Assembly (NCBI GenBank): GCA_008501765.1
Contig: QQUE01000018.1
Location: 159,062-223,061 of the forward strand
From: Calditrichota bacterium
GTDB taxonomy: Bacteria > Zhuqueibacterota > Zhuqueibacteria > Zhuqueibacterales > Geothermadaptataceae
Direction: 5' to 3'
DNA: 64,000 nucleotides
Under the pieces are notes generated by a model. It saw only the letters and a list, made by a program, of their open reading frames with translations, searched no databases and was not told the origin of the DNA. Of this stretch, positions 27,654-36,332 are shown piece by piece. The position numbers were made by a program, and so were the translations under genes. Each line of letters starts with the position of its first letter. Position 1 is the first letter of the stretch.

Positions 27654-30600
27654 ATGCGAAAAGAATTTAAGCGTGTCGCCATCGTAAACAGGGGGGAGCC
27701 GGCAATCCGGTTTATCCAGGCGGTCAAAGAATACAATCAGGAAAAGAAATGTGCCATAAAAACGATTGCCTTTTACACAGAACCCGACCGGAATTCTATT
27801 TATGTTCGCGAAGCAGACGAGAGTCATTTCCTTGGGCAAGCGAGCTATCTCGATCCGCAGGACGGTGAACGGCGAAACACTTATTTAAACTATGAACGAT
27901 TAAAGACTGCGTTGCTCGCTAGCCAGGTGGACGCTGTTTGGGTTGGTTGGGGATTTATTGCAGAACACGATGAATTTGCCGAACTCTGCCGTGATCTCAG
28001 CCTGACGTTCATCGGGCCGCAGCCGGAGGCGATGAGCGAACTCGGCAATAAAATCAAAGCGAAGGAATGGGCCACGAAACTTGAGATTCCCATAATTCCG
28101 TGGGGCGGTGCACCGATTTACACTGTTCAAGAGGCGGAAAAACAGGCTGAAGAACTGCACTACCCGGTGATTATCAAAGCAGCCCATGGTGGCGGTGGGC
28201 GTGGCATCCGCACAGTTTATGCGAAGAATGAACTTGCGGAGGCCTTTCAGAGCGCCAAAAGCGAAGCATGCAAATTGTTCCGCAATGCGACGCTGTTCAT
28301 GGAAAAACTACTCGAGAATACCCGCCACATTGAAGTACAAATTCTTGCTGATCACTACGGCACGATCTGGCCCCTTTCTCTGCGCGACTGCTCGGTGCAG
28401 CGTCGGCACCAAAAAGTGATGGAAGAATGCCCTCCAATTGGATTGAGCAAAAAATTAATTGAGAAATTAAACAAAGCTTCCGTCGCACTTGGTAAAGCTG
28501 TTGACTACCGAAATACAGGAACGGTCGAGTTTCTCGTTGATGATAAATCGGAAAAATTTTGGTTTCTCGAAGTCAATCCGCGCTTGCAGGTTGAGCATCC
28601 GGTGACGGAGTTGACCACCAATCTCGATGTGGTGAAAAGCCAGATTGATATTTCTCGCGGATTAAAATTGAGCGGCGAACCCCCAAAAGCAACAGGCCAC
28701 GCGATCGAAGTACGGCTCAACGCCGAAGACCCGGCCAACGGGTTTGCGCCCGCCCCCGGTACAGTTAAAATTTTGCATCTTCCGACAGGTCCGGGCTTGC
28801 GCGTTGATTCTGGTATCTCGGAAAATGAAATAATTCCCGGCGAGTTTGATTCGATGATTGCAAAAATCATTGCCTACGGCCGCACCCGGGAGGAAGCCTT
28901 GGCGCGATTACGCCGGGGAATCTCACAAACGTCCGTCATTATTCGTGGCGGCATGAGTAACAAAGGATTTTTGCAAAACCTGCTCGCCCACAAGCACATT
29001 GAAAACGCGAAGGCGCATGTCTCGTGGTTGGATAATGTCGTCGAAAAAGGCGATTTTTTTAATACCCAGAATGTGGAAGTTGCGCTCTTGCACGCGGCTA
29101 TTAAAGCCTACCAGATTGAATTTGAAAAAGAAAAAACAGAGTTTTTTGTCGGCGCCCAGGGTGGACGCCCTCTGGTGCGCAGCCAAACCGGTCATACGGT
29201 CAAACTCATTTACCAGGCCGAGAGTTACCAATTTGATGTTTTCCGTATGGGGCCGACATGCTATCGAATAAATATCGACCACGGCCAAATTTGGGTTGAT
29301 GCCGTGCCGGTTAGTGATATTGAATGGCGATTTAAGCTCGGTGAAAAAACGTACAGAGTATTTTTACTCTCGGAAGAACAATCTTTTCTCATCGAAGTCA
29401 ATGGCTCCCAGCATCGCATTTCCTGGGATTTTAACGGCATGATAAAAGCCCCGGCTCCGGCAGTGGTTATTTCGTCATTGGTGAAAGAAGGGGATACGGT
29501 CCGGCCCGGCGATAAACTTTTCGTGCTCGAAGCGATGAAAATGGAAACAGCCGTTGTTGCCTACAGCCACGGTACGGTGAAAGAAATTTTGGTGCGCAAT
29601 AACATGCAGGTAAATCCGGGAGATCCATTGCTCTCGTACGTGCCGGAAATTGAGGCCGGTGCCTCCGAAAATGGTCGATTGTCACGAATTAAATTCGATT
29701 TTGCTCAATCGATATCTGCTGATATTTCCTGGCGTGATGCCTGCAACCACAATCTCGAAGCGAGTAAAAATTTATTTCGTGGGTATGACCACGATGCCGC
29801 GGAAATTAAAAATATTGGTGCTGAAAGAAATCGACTTCTTGCTTCGCCGGAGCTTGACGAGCGTCATTTGGAGAAGTGCGAAATTGAAATTTTGCAGCTT
29901 TTCATGGATATCGTTACGCTGTTTCGACGCAGCCCGTTGGCCCACGAGAGTCAAACGATAGATGGAATCGATGACCTGGAATTTGCCGGCGACCTCCGAT
30001 TGGGATCAAAAGAGTATTTGTATTCGTATTTGCGCAACATGGCTGAACGCAGTGAAACAATGCCCGATTCGTTCCGGTTTAAGCTAATCCGCACGCTGGC
30101 CTATTACGGCATCACCAGCTTGCAGCCCGGTCAAAATCTCGATTTAAGTCTGTATCGAATCTGCAAATCGCACCAGCGCATGCCGGAACAAATTATTGTG
30201 CTTCGTGAAATTTTGCAGCGGCGTCTCGCGTTCGCCGAATCCGGACAGACAGATTTCTCCGGTAAATTTCAGCATATTTTACAACAGTTGGTTGCTGAGT
30301 CACAAAACCGTTTTCCAACAATTTACGATTTAGCCCACGATGTGTCCTACAAATGTTTCGGACAGCCAATTCTGCAAAAAGTCCGGCAGCAAATTTTTGA
30401 GAATGTTGATGCCCAACTTGGCGTTCTGCAGGACGATCCCGGCGAACAGAATCGCGAGAAAATTATCGAAACGCTGGTCAAGTACCCCTTGCCGATTCAT
30501 CCGGCGCTGGCAAACTGGTTTAAAAAAAGCAACGGCCGCATGTTAGCAAACCTGCTGGAAACGATCACGCGCCGATATTACCGGATTCGTGATCTGCAAA

Positions 30601-33251
30601 ATCAAAACATTATCACCGATGCTACTGACGTATTTTTTACCGCCGATTTCAATCAGGATGATAAAAAATTTCATATTATTTCATCCTGCGCACAGGTGGA
30701 TACCTTCGATCAGCAACTCAATAAAATTGCTAAAAATATAAAAAACCTGCCTGCTGAAACAAAAATTGTGCTCGAACTTTATGTTTGGAAAGAAACAACC
30801 TGCGACTCCATTGACGACTGTGCGCTGCGGATTCAGGAATTATTAGAAATGGCTGATTTTTCGAGGCCGATTCACCGTGTTGTTGTTGCGTTAACCCACC
30901 CCACACCGGAGTACAAACAGGGATTTGTGCAATTTTTTACCTTTCGTCAAAATGAAAACGGCTTTTTCGAAGAGCGGCTCTACCGCGGTTTTCACCCGAT
31001 GATTGGAAAACGCCTTGAAGTATGGCGGCTGGGTAATTTTAATATCGAGCGCCTGCCATCGGCAGACAATATTTATCTCTTCCGCGCCATCGCCCGGGAA
31101 AATACCAAAGATGAGCGCCTGTTTGCTTTTGCCGAAGTCCGGGATTTAACTGTAGTAAAAAGTCAGGACGGCAGCACGGTGCAGCTTCCGGAATTCGAAC
31201 ATGTGCTGCACAACGCGCTGACCGGAATCCGGCGATATTTGAGTTCGCTACCACCACGAAAACGCCTGTACTGGAATAGAATCATCATCGATCTCTGGCC
31301 GCCGATGGATTTACCGGCATCGGTTGTCAACGAAATTCAGCAACGCCTTGCGCCGGCAACAATCGGCCTGGCCCTGGAAAAAATTGTCGTGCGTGCGAAA
31401 ATTCCCGCTCCAGTGACAGGGGAACTCCGTGAAACGATTCTGGAATTTTCCAATCCGGCAAACGGTGGCGTTGTTGTGCGCCAGTGCGTGCCCAGCACAA
31501 ATAAAATTCGCAGCATGTCCGATTACGCCCGCAAAGTCGTCAGCCTGCGCCAGCGCGGAATTATTTATCCCTACGAACTTATTCGCATGCTGACTCCGGA
31601 AGATGGCAGCGCCAGCTCACAATATCCGGCAGGTGATTTTAGCGAATATGATTTCGATGCATCCGGAAAATTAATCCCTGTTCAGCGGGATTATGGCGAA
31701 AATACCGCCAATATAATTGTTGGAATTTTAACGAATTACACCCGTAAATATCCCGAAGGTGTGAAACGTGTTGTTTTACTCGGCGATCCCAGCAAAGCGC
31801 TCGGCGCATTGGCTGAGCCGGAATGCACCCGCATCAACGCCGGAATTGATCTGGCTGAAAAAATGCAGATACCGGTAGAATGGTACGCCATCTCCGCAGG
31901 CGCGAAAATCTCCATGGACAGTGGCACCGAAAATATGGATTGGATTTCCAAGGTTCTGCGCCGGATCATCAATTTTACCCAACGGGGCGGCGAAATCAAT
32001 ATCATCGTAACCGGAATTAATGTCGGGGCGCAGCCTTATTGGAACGCCGAAGCGACGATGCTGATGCACACCCGCGGCATTCTCATCATGATGCCGGAAA
32101 GCGCCATGGTTCTCACCGGCAAACAGGCGCTGGAATACAGTGGCGGCGTCGCTGCTGAGGACAATCAGGGAATTGGCGGCTATGAGCGTGTGATGGGGCC
32201 GAACGGGCAGGCGCAGTATTTTGCGAAGAATATCGCTGAGGCCTGCAATATCCTGCTGGATTATTACAACCATACCTATCGTCTGCCTGGCGAACGCTTT
32301 CCCCGCAATGCAACCACCAACGATGATTTTAATCGCGATGTCTGTGAATTTCCCCATGGTGGCGATTTTGAGCGCGTGGGCGATGTTTTCTCCAATAAAA
32401 CCAATCCCGGCAGAAAGAAACCGTTCGATATCCGGCAGGTCATGCGCGCCTGCAAAGATATGGATCATCCGCACCTCGAACGCTGGTTTGCCATGCAGGA
32501 TGCGGAAATCGCCGTCGTTTGGGACGCCCACCTTGGCGGCCAGCCGGTGTGCATGCTCGGCATCGAATCGCGGCCGATGGCCCGCACCGGTTTTGTGCCT
32601 GCAGACGGCCCAAAACAATGGACCGGCGGCACACTTTTCCCGCAGGCCTCCCGCAAAGTGGCGCGCGCAATTAATGCAGCGAGCAATAACCGGCCGCTGG
32701 TGGTTATTGCCAATCTCTCCGGCTTTGACGGTTCACCGGAAAGCCTGCGCAACTGGCAATTGGAATACGGCGCTGAAATCGGCCGGGCGGTGGTCAATTT
32801 TAAAGGGCCGATCGTTTTTACCGTGGTTTCGCGCTACCACGGTGGTGCTTTTGTGGTTTTCTCCAACGCCCTGCATGACAATATGGAAGTGATAGCCCTG
32901 GAAGGCACTTACGCCTCGGTGATCGGTGGCGCTCCGGCCGCAGCCGTGGTATTTGCCCGTGAGGTAAAAAAACGGGTACTCGAAGACCAGCGAATGAAAG
33001 AAATGGATGCACGACTCGCCAAAGCGGAGACCAGTGAAATTGCTGCCTTAAAAGACTTAAAAGAAAAAACCTACCAGACTGTCTATTCCGAAAAACTCGG
33101 CGAAGTCGCCGACGAATTTGATGCCGTCCACAGCGTGCAGCGCGCCGAAAAAGTCGGCTCGGTGGATAAAATTATCCCGCCGGAACAGTTGCGGCCGTAT
33201 TTGATTGCGGCGGTGGAGAGGGGGGTGAGAAAGGCTGTTGAGCAGGAATGA
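27654..33251 (+). CDS. single-chain acyl-CoA carboxylase: biotin carboxylase - BCCP - central - carboxyltransferase
   Basis: 1865 residues in one frame. Biotin carboxylase domain (~1-450): ATP-grasp loop KAAHGGGGRGIR (~178), EVNPRLQVEHPVTE (~302); the WVGWGFIAEH segment resembles the WAGWGHASEN of eukaryotic ACC more than the HPGYGFLSEN of bacterial AccC. BCCP (~590-665) has EAMKMET with the biotinyl Lys near 627. A long central region (~680-1330) has no domain I can name and may match the ACC central scaffold. The carboxyltransferase comes as an N-half (~1360-1570, with AAEDNQGIGGYERVMG) and a C-half (~1585-1860, with ANLSGFDGSPESLRNW and SRYHGGAFVVFS). It should make malonyl-CoA or a longer alkyl-malonyl-CoA for the synthase encoded 129 bases upstream. 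Substrate is not decidable from sequence. A weak AGGAAACAG precedes the ATG. Confidence 0.9.
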   Translation: MRKEFKRVAIVNRGEPAIRFIQAVKEYNQEKKCAIKTIAFYTEPDRNSIYVREADESHFLGQASYLDPQDGERRNTYLNYERLKTALLASQVDAVWVGWGFIAEHDEFAELCRDLSLTFIGPQPEAMSELGNKIKAKEWATKLEIPIIPWGGAPIYTVQEAEKQAEELHYPVIIKAAHGGGGRGIRTVYAKNELAEAFQSAKSEACKLFRNATLFMEKLLENTRHIEVQILADHYGTIWPLSLRDCSVQRRHQKVMEECPPIGLSKKLIEKLNKASVALGKAVDYRNTGTVEFLVDDKSEKFWFLEVNPRLQVEHPVTELTTNLDVVKSQIDISRGLKLSGEPPKATGHAIEVRLNAEDPANGFAPAPGTVKILHLPTGPGLRVDSGISENEIIPGEFDSMIAKIIAYGRTREEALARLRRGISQTSVIIRGGMSNKGFLQNLLAHKHIENAKAHVSWLDNVVEKGDFFNTQNVEVALLHAAIKAYQIEFEKEKTEFFVGAQGGRPLVRSQTGHTVKLIYQAESYQFDVFRMGPTCYRINIDHGQIWVDAVPVSDIEWRFKLGEKTYRVFLLSEEQSFLIEVNGSQHRISWDFNGMIKAPAPAVVISSLVKEGDTVRPGDKLFVLEAMKMETAVVAYSHGTVKEILVRNNMQVNPGDPLLSYVPEIEAGASENGRLSRIKFDFAQSISADISWRDACNHNLEASKNLFRGYDHDAAEIKNIGAERNRLLASPELDERHLEKCEIEILQLFMDIVTLFRRSPLAHESQTIDGIDDLEFAGDLRLGSKEYLYSYLRNMAERSETMPDSFRFKLIRTLAYYGITSLQPGQNLDLSLYRICKSHQRMPEQIIVLREILQRRLAFAESGQTDFSGKFQHILQQLVAESQNRFPTIYDLAHDVSYKCFGQPILQKVRQQIFENVDAQLGVLQDDPGEQNREKIIETLVKYPLPIHPALANWFKKSNGRMLANLLETITRRYYRIRDLQNQNIITDATDVFFTADFNQDDKKFHIISSCAQVDTFDQQLNKIAKNIKNLPAETKIVLELYVWKETTCDSIDDCALRIQELLEMADFSRPIHRVVVALTHPTPEYKQGFVQFFTFRQNENGFFEERLYRGFHPMIGKRLEVWRLGNFNIERLPSADNIYLFRAIARENTKDERLFAFAEVRDLTVVKSQDGSTVQLPEFEHVLHNALTGIRRYLSSLPPRKRLYWNRIIIDLWPPMDLPASVVNEIQQRLAPATIGLALEKIVVRAKIPAPVTGELRETILEFSNPANGGVVVRQCVPSTNKIRSMSDYARKVVSLRQRGIIYPYELIRMLTPEDGSASSQYPAGDFSEYDFDASGKLIPVQRDYGENTANIIVGILTNYTRKYPEGVKRVVLLGDPSKALGALAEPECTRINAGIDLAEKMQIPVEWYAISAGAKISMDSGTENMDWISKVLRRIINFTQRGGEINIIVTGINVGAQPYWNAEATMLMHTRGILIMMPESAMVLTGKQALEYSGGVAAEDNQGIGGYERVMGPNGQAQYFAKNIAEACNILLDYYNHTYRLPGERFPRNATTNDDFNRDVCEFPHGGDFERVGDVFSNKTNPGRKKPFDIRQVMRACKDMDHPHLERWFAMQDAEIAVVWDAHLGGQPVCMLGIESRPMARTGFVPADGPKQWTGGTLFPQASRKVARAINAASNNRPLVVIANLSGFDGSPESLRNWQLEYGAEIGRAVVNFKGPIVFTVVSRYHGGAFVVFSNALHDNMEVIALEGTYASVIGGAPAAAVVFAREVKKRVLEDQRMKEMDARLAKAETSEIAALKDLKEKTYQTVYSEKLGEVADEFDAVHSVQRAEKVGSVDKIIPPEQLRPYLIAAVERGVRKAVEQE

Positions 33252-33256
33252 GAGTA

Positions 33257-33384
33257 GTCTAACTGTGAGGTGACCTGCCGCAAACGGCGGATTACCAACT
33301 TTTGAATTAGTAACAACTTACACGTACGTGAATCTCTAAATTGCCGCGAACTGTTTGCGGTCAGGCCCAGCGAAAAAGTTATGT
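33257..33384 (-). other. attC-like recombination site, end of cassette carrying 33538-34101 and 34201-35109
   Basis: 128 bp. On the minus strand it runs from ACATAAC to GTTAGAC (a perfect GTTRRRY core). The arms CGCTGGGCCTGACCGCAAAC and GTTTGCGGCAGGTCACC pair with one extra-helical A, the hallmark of integron attC sites. It starts 5 bases after the carboxylase stop codon. Confidence 0.7.
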
Positions 33385-33537
33385 GCCAGCTTACTAACCG
33401 AGAGAAACTGGCAGAAGCCGAGAACTGCTTTTTTTGTTTTTTTTTACCGAAGACTCAAACTTCCGAGAATGCTTTGGATACTCAGGTTGATACAAAGTTA
33501 GGTGTTCAGGAAGTAGCAAGAATTCTCTACATGGTTA

Positions 33538-34101
33538 TTATACTCCTAATTCTTTTCTGGCCGTAGTGTATACTCTTATAAAACTTGAGTATACACTATT
33601 ATCAACGACTCGAATTGCATTCATTAATGAACTAACAACTAGATCAAAATTCATACAAGTAGCATTGAGATGTGGATTTTTTCTTTCAAGATTATCAATA
33701 GCTCTATTTACAGAATCATTGATTTTATTCCACTTTTTTGGTGTTGTGTGTTCTTTCATTATTTCAACTGCAAGAGAAAGTGCTTTAAGTCTTAACAGGT
33801 ATTTAACACTCTTATTGGAATTTTCAATGTCGTCAGGGTATTTAGCACCGGTAGCTACAGTATAGCCAAGTAAACTGCCAAGAATTGCCCCGATAGGCCC
33901 TAGGAAGCTACCTAAAGCTGTTCCCATAAAGGTTGATCCTACTGCGGCAGCTAGAATACGATTTGGATTTCTTAAATCAATTCCACTTTTCTTTGCATCG
34001 TTTTTGATGATTTGTTTAATTGGAGCCATAATTAAATTAGGTGACAAAAATTCACCTAAATCCCACATCCCACCAAAGGAATTATTTTTTATTAGAGACA
34101 T
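33538..34101 (-). CDS. cassette protein with glycine-zipper membrane segment, function unknown
   Basis: 187 residues; the ATG follows GGGAAAC. Residues about 50-85 form a hydrophobic Gly/Ala-rich stretch (AAAVGSTFMGTALGSFLG, GAILGSLLGYTVATGA) of the glycine-zipper type that inserts into membranes or oligomerises. The rest is a charged alpha-helical domain (~95-187). No family was recognised. It is the last gene before the attC-like site at 33257-33384 and 99 bases downstream of the helical-repeat gene on the same strand. A pore-forming or membrane-effector role is possible from the zipper but is speculation. Confidence 0.65.
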   Translation of the reverse strand: MSLIKNNSFGGMWDLGEFLSPNLIMAPIKQIIKNDAKKSGIDLRNPNRILAAAVGSTFMGTALGSFLGPIGAILGSLLGYTVATGAKYPDDIENSNKSVKYLLRLKALSLAVEIMKEHTTPKKWNKINDSVNRAIDNLERKNPHLNATCMNFDLVVSSLMNAIRVVDNSVYSSFIRVYTTARKELGV

Positions 34102-34200
34102 TTGAGTTTCCCTATATTATTAATAAACCTATTTCACAATTCTCAGAACTAAAATTAAAAAGCTTTGTAAATTCAAGTATATGGTGGACCTGTTGTCAAA

Positions 34201-35109
34201 TCACTTTTCTGCTCTTATTTTCGTCAGGGCATCGTTAATTTCATAACTGAAATAGTTATTTGGCCAAGATTTTCCTCTTTTGGAAATCTCTTTAAGATAA
34301 ACTTCAGCTTCAGAAACCCCTGATTCGCCTAAAAATGTAAAGGCTACTTCATACAGAAAATATAATTTATTACCTTCTTCCAACTCATTTAACATTGGAG
34401 GTTTTTCTATGAAAGAAATGATAGGCTGAACTGATATTGAAAAACCTCTTTTTTTTAGTTCAAATAATGACGTCGTTAATATATTAATTTCATGGGAGTT
34501 TAATAAAAGATTTGATACAAAATCAATAGCTTCAGGCAAATTTAAATCACAGATGCAACTCACAATATAACTCTTCGTATCTTTATCTTTTTCTTTAGAG
34601 AAAAAGCTCTTTAGAATTAATAATGCAAGATCTGGCCTTCCAATATCTTTCAACCCTTCAGCTACTGAAGTATTTGCGTCACTAAACTGAATTAAAGAAT
34701 AAGCATGGGCAAATTGATCAATGTGCCCATTATTAACAAGCGCGGGAAGTATATTCTCATCGAATCCAGAAGGAATTCCTCCCTTATTTTTGAAATGAAA
34801 AATTAAAACATCAATAACGTCATTGATGGCGTTGGCTTTTATGAAATTTTCACAAGCTTCACTGGTAGTGTATCCATGCGATTCTCTATTGCTTTTTATT
34901 ATAACTTTTAGTTCCTCACGACATACCTGCCCAGCTAAAAAATAATTACCTAAACGCTGATATGCATATTTGGCCATCATAAAGTTCTTTTCTTCCAAGT
35001 ACAGCTTTGCCGCGTCATTATATTGATTAAATTGGTATAAAAAAAATGCCGCTTTTTCTTTCGAATTGAATACTTTAATGATTTGTGCAATTATTTTAAT
35101 CAGAATCAT
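34201..35109 (-). CDS. alpha-solenoid (TPR/HEAT-like) cassette protein, function unknown
   Basis: The ORF can start with TTG at 35118; the ATG at 35109 (MILIKIIAQ) follows GAGAATTG and is preferred (302 residues). The sequence is helical throughout with repeat-like pairs (NQYNDAAKLYLEEKNFMMAKYAYQRL, then AGQVCREELK), suggesting an alpha-solenoid protein-binding scaffold. No catalytic motif is visible. AT-rich codon use matches the other cassette genes and differs from the GC-richer chromosomal genes next to them. It shares a presumed cassette with the glycine-zipper gene. Confidence 0.65.
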   Translation of the reverse strand: MILIKIIAQIIKVFNSKEKAAFFLYQFNQYNDAAKLYLEEKNFMMAKYAYQRLGNYFLAGQVCREELKVIIKSNRESHGYTTSEACENFIKANAINDVIDVLIFHFKNKGGIPSGFDENILPALVNNGHIDQFAHAYSLIQFSDANTSVAEGLKDIGRPDLALLILKSFFSKEKDKDTKSYIVSCICDLNLPEAIDFVSNLLLNSHEINILTTSLFELKKRGFSISVQPIISFIEKPPMLNELEEGNKLYFLYEVAFTFLGESGVSEAEVYLKEISKRGKSWPNNYFSYEINDALTKIRAEK

Positions 35110-35198
35110 TTTTAGCAATTCTCAATTTTACCATTATTAACTGAAGAACTTTTTTGATTGAAATGGCATTAATTTAGCCAAGTAATAAAGTTGACTCT

Positions 35199-35362
35199 TT
35201 TTAACGTCGCCGGATGAGCCGCGAGACTCGCAGGTGCGGGGAAGGGTGTTTTTCCCTTTTCCGTACCGAGAATCGCAGACGGCTCCATTGGCCTGATAGG
35301 TGGAGCGCGGAGCGCGCAACCGATCTGGCCAATGGGGCGAAGCGCATCCGGCGACGATAGAG
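35199..35362 (-). other. attC-like site with 38-bp half shared with 39.88 kb
   Basis: On the minus strand the right core GTTAAAA follows ATCCGGCGAC, and the left arm is CTATCGTCGCCGGATGCGC, giving a long inverted repeat. The left core is CTCTATC, one base from the consensus CTCTAAC. The first 38 bp on the plus strand (TAACGTCGCCGG... to GGTGCGG) are identical at 39882-39919. Confidence 0.6.
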
Positions 35363-35420
35363 GTGACCCGTAGCGAAGCGGAGCGGTCAACTCTATCGCC
35401 CAAAATCACGTGCGCCGCCA
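35206..35420. repeat. GC-rich block of nested hairpins inside AT-rich cassette DNA
   Basis: Besides the attC-like arms, it holds CCATTGGCC / GGCCAATGG and CGATAGAGGTGACC / GGTCAACTCTATCG stems. Open frames across it (for example 35137-35421) are by-products of GC-rich sequence. Beyond it, 35458-35524 contains another small palindrome (CAAAATGCAC / GTGCTTCATTTTG) preceded on the minus strand by GGCATAAC, possibly a second attC. Confidence 0.6.
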
Positions 35421-35558
35421 TTAGCGCATCAATGCATAAAAATTTTTAAGAATTAAGGCAACGAACTGAACTCAAAATGAAGCACAGAATAAGGCGTCAG
35501 GTGCATTTTGATTGTTATGCCAAAATTATTTGAAACTTAAAAAAACGATACTTTTAAA

Positions 35559-36329
35559 TTAACTACCAGATGTAAGATTTTCTTTGTATTGTTCTAATAA
35601 TTTATTGAAGCTTTCTATAAACCAATTATTTACTTTTTTAGCTTCATTTGCTGTCTTCATATATAAATCATTACAAGAATCATCAAAATGATGTATTTGT
35701 TTTTGGTAGTGCGTCATAAAAAAAGCAACAAACCAAAACCATAATCCTAAATGTTTTTTACAAAAATCTGTTGTCATTAAAAGGTCTGGTTGACCAATTG
35801 AACCTAACACAAACTTGTTTCCTTCACCTAAATAACGATAAGGTACAAGGTCTCTATTGGGATGAGAAGCTGAACTAAAAAATTTATAAAAATCACGTGT
35901 CATTTCTTCCTTTTCACCCATTGGGTGTTTAGACAAGAGTTGGCGAACAGTATGATTGTTAATCTGTTTTCCTGACATCCATTTTTTGGCAATTTTATTA
36001 TCAAGTGCAAATACAACCATTAAAGATAAAGACTCATAAGCTCTTCTTGCTAAAGGAAATGAAACAATACATTTACCACTGATTATTAGATTTCTTGATT
36101 CATATAATGCATCGAATACATCCGCAGCAAGATCACGAATCGCTTTGTCTCTATCATTTATAGGAGGAATATCTCCAAGTAAATTGATGACTCTACAAAT
36201 GATTTTTCCATACTCATCTGTTACATTCATATAAGGTTTGAACATTTTAGATAATTCATTATATCTTATGTTTGAGTATTCTGATATTCTTTCGTATCTT
36301 GCTTCTGTATCCAATGTTTTAAAATCCAA
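35559..36329 (-). CDS. cassette protein of unknown function (second gene of a two-gene cassette)
   Basis: 256 residues, starting with TTG three bases after the stop of the upstream gene, which suggests translational coupling. The sequence is mostly helical, with a conserved-looking core SGKCIVSFPLARRAYESLSLM, FYKFFSSASHPNRDLVPYR and a hydrophobic helix HLGLWFWFVAFFMTHY. The His of SSASHPNRD in such a helical bundle recalls DUF5677-like or HEPN-like proteins, but the Rx4-6H signature of HEPN ribonucleases is not evident. Function unknown. Confidence 0.6.
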   Translation of the reverse strand: MDFKTLDTEARYERISEYSNIRYNELSKMFKPYMNVTDEYGKIICRVINLLGDIPPINDRDKAIRDLAADVFDALYESRNLIISGKCIVSFPLARRAYESLSLMVVFALDNKIAKKWMSGKQINNHTVRQLLSKHPMGEKEEMTRDFYKFFSSASHPNRDLVPYRYLGEGNKFVLGSIGQPDLLMTTDFCKKHLGLWFWFVAFFMTHYQKQIHHFDDSCNDLYMKTANEAKKVNNWFIESFNKLLEQYKENLTSGS

Positions 36330-36332
36330 TAT

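Noticed and set aside
35137..35421. 94-residue minus-strand ORF
   Set aside because: It lies in the GC-rich hairpin block, has no ribosome site, and its sequence shows no domain; it is best explained by the palindromes.
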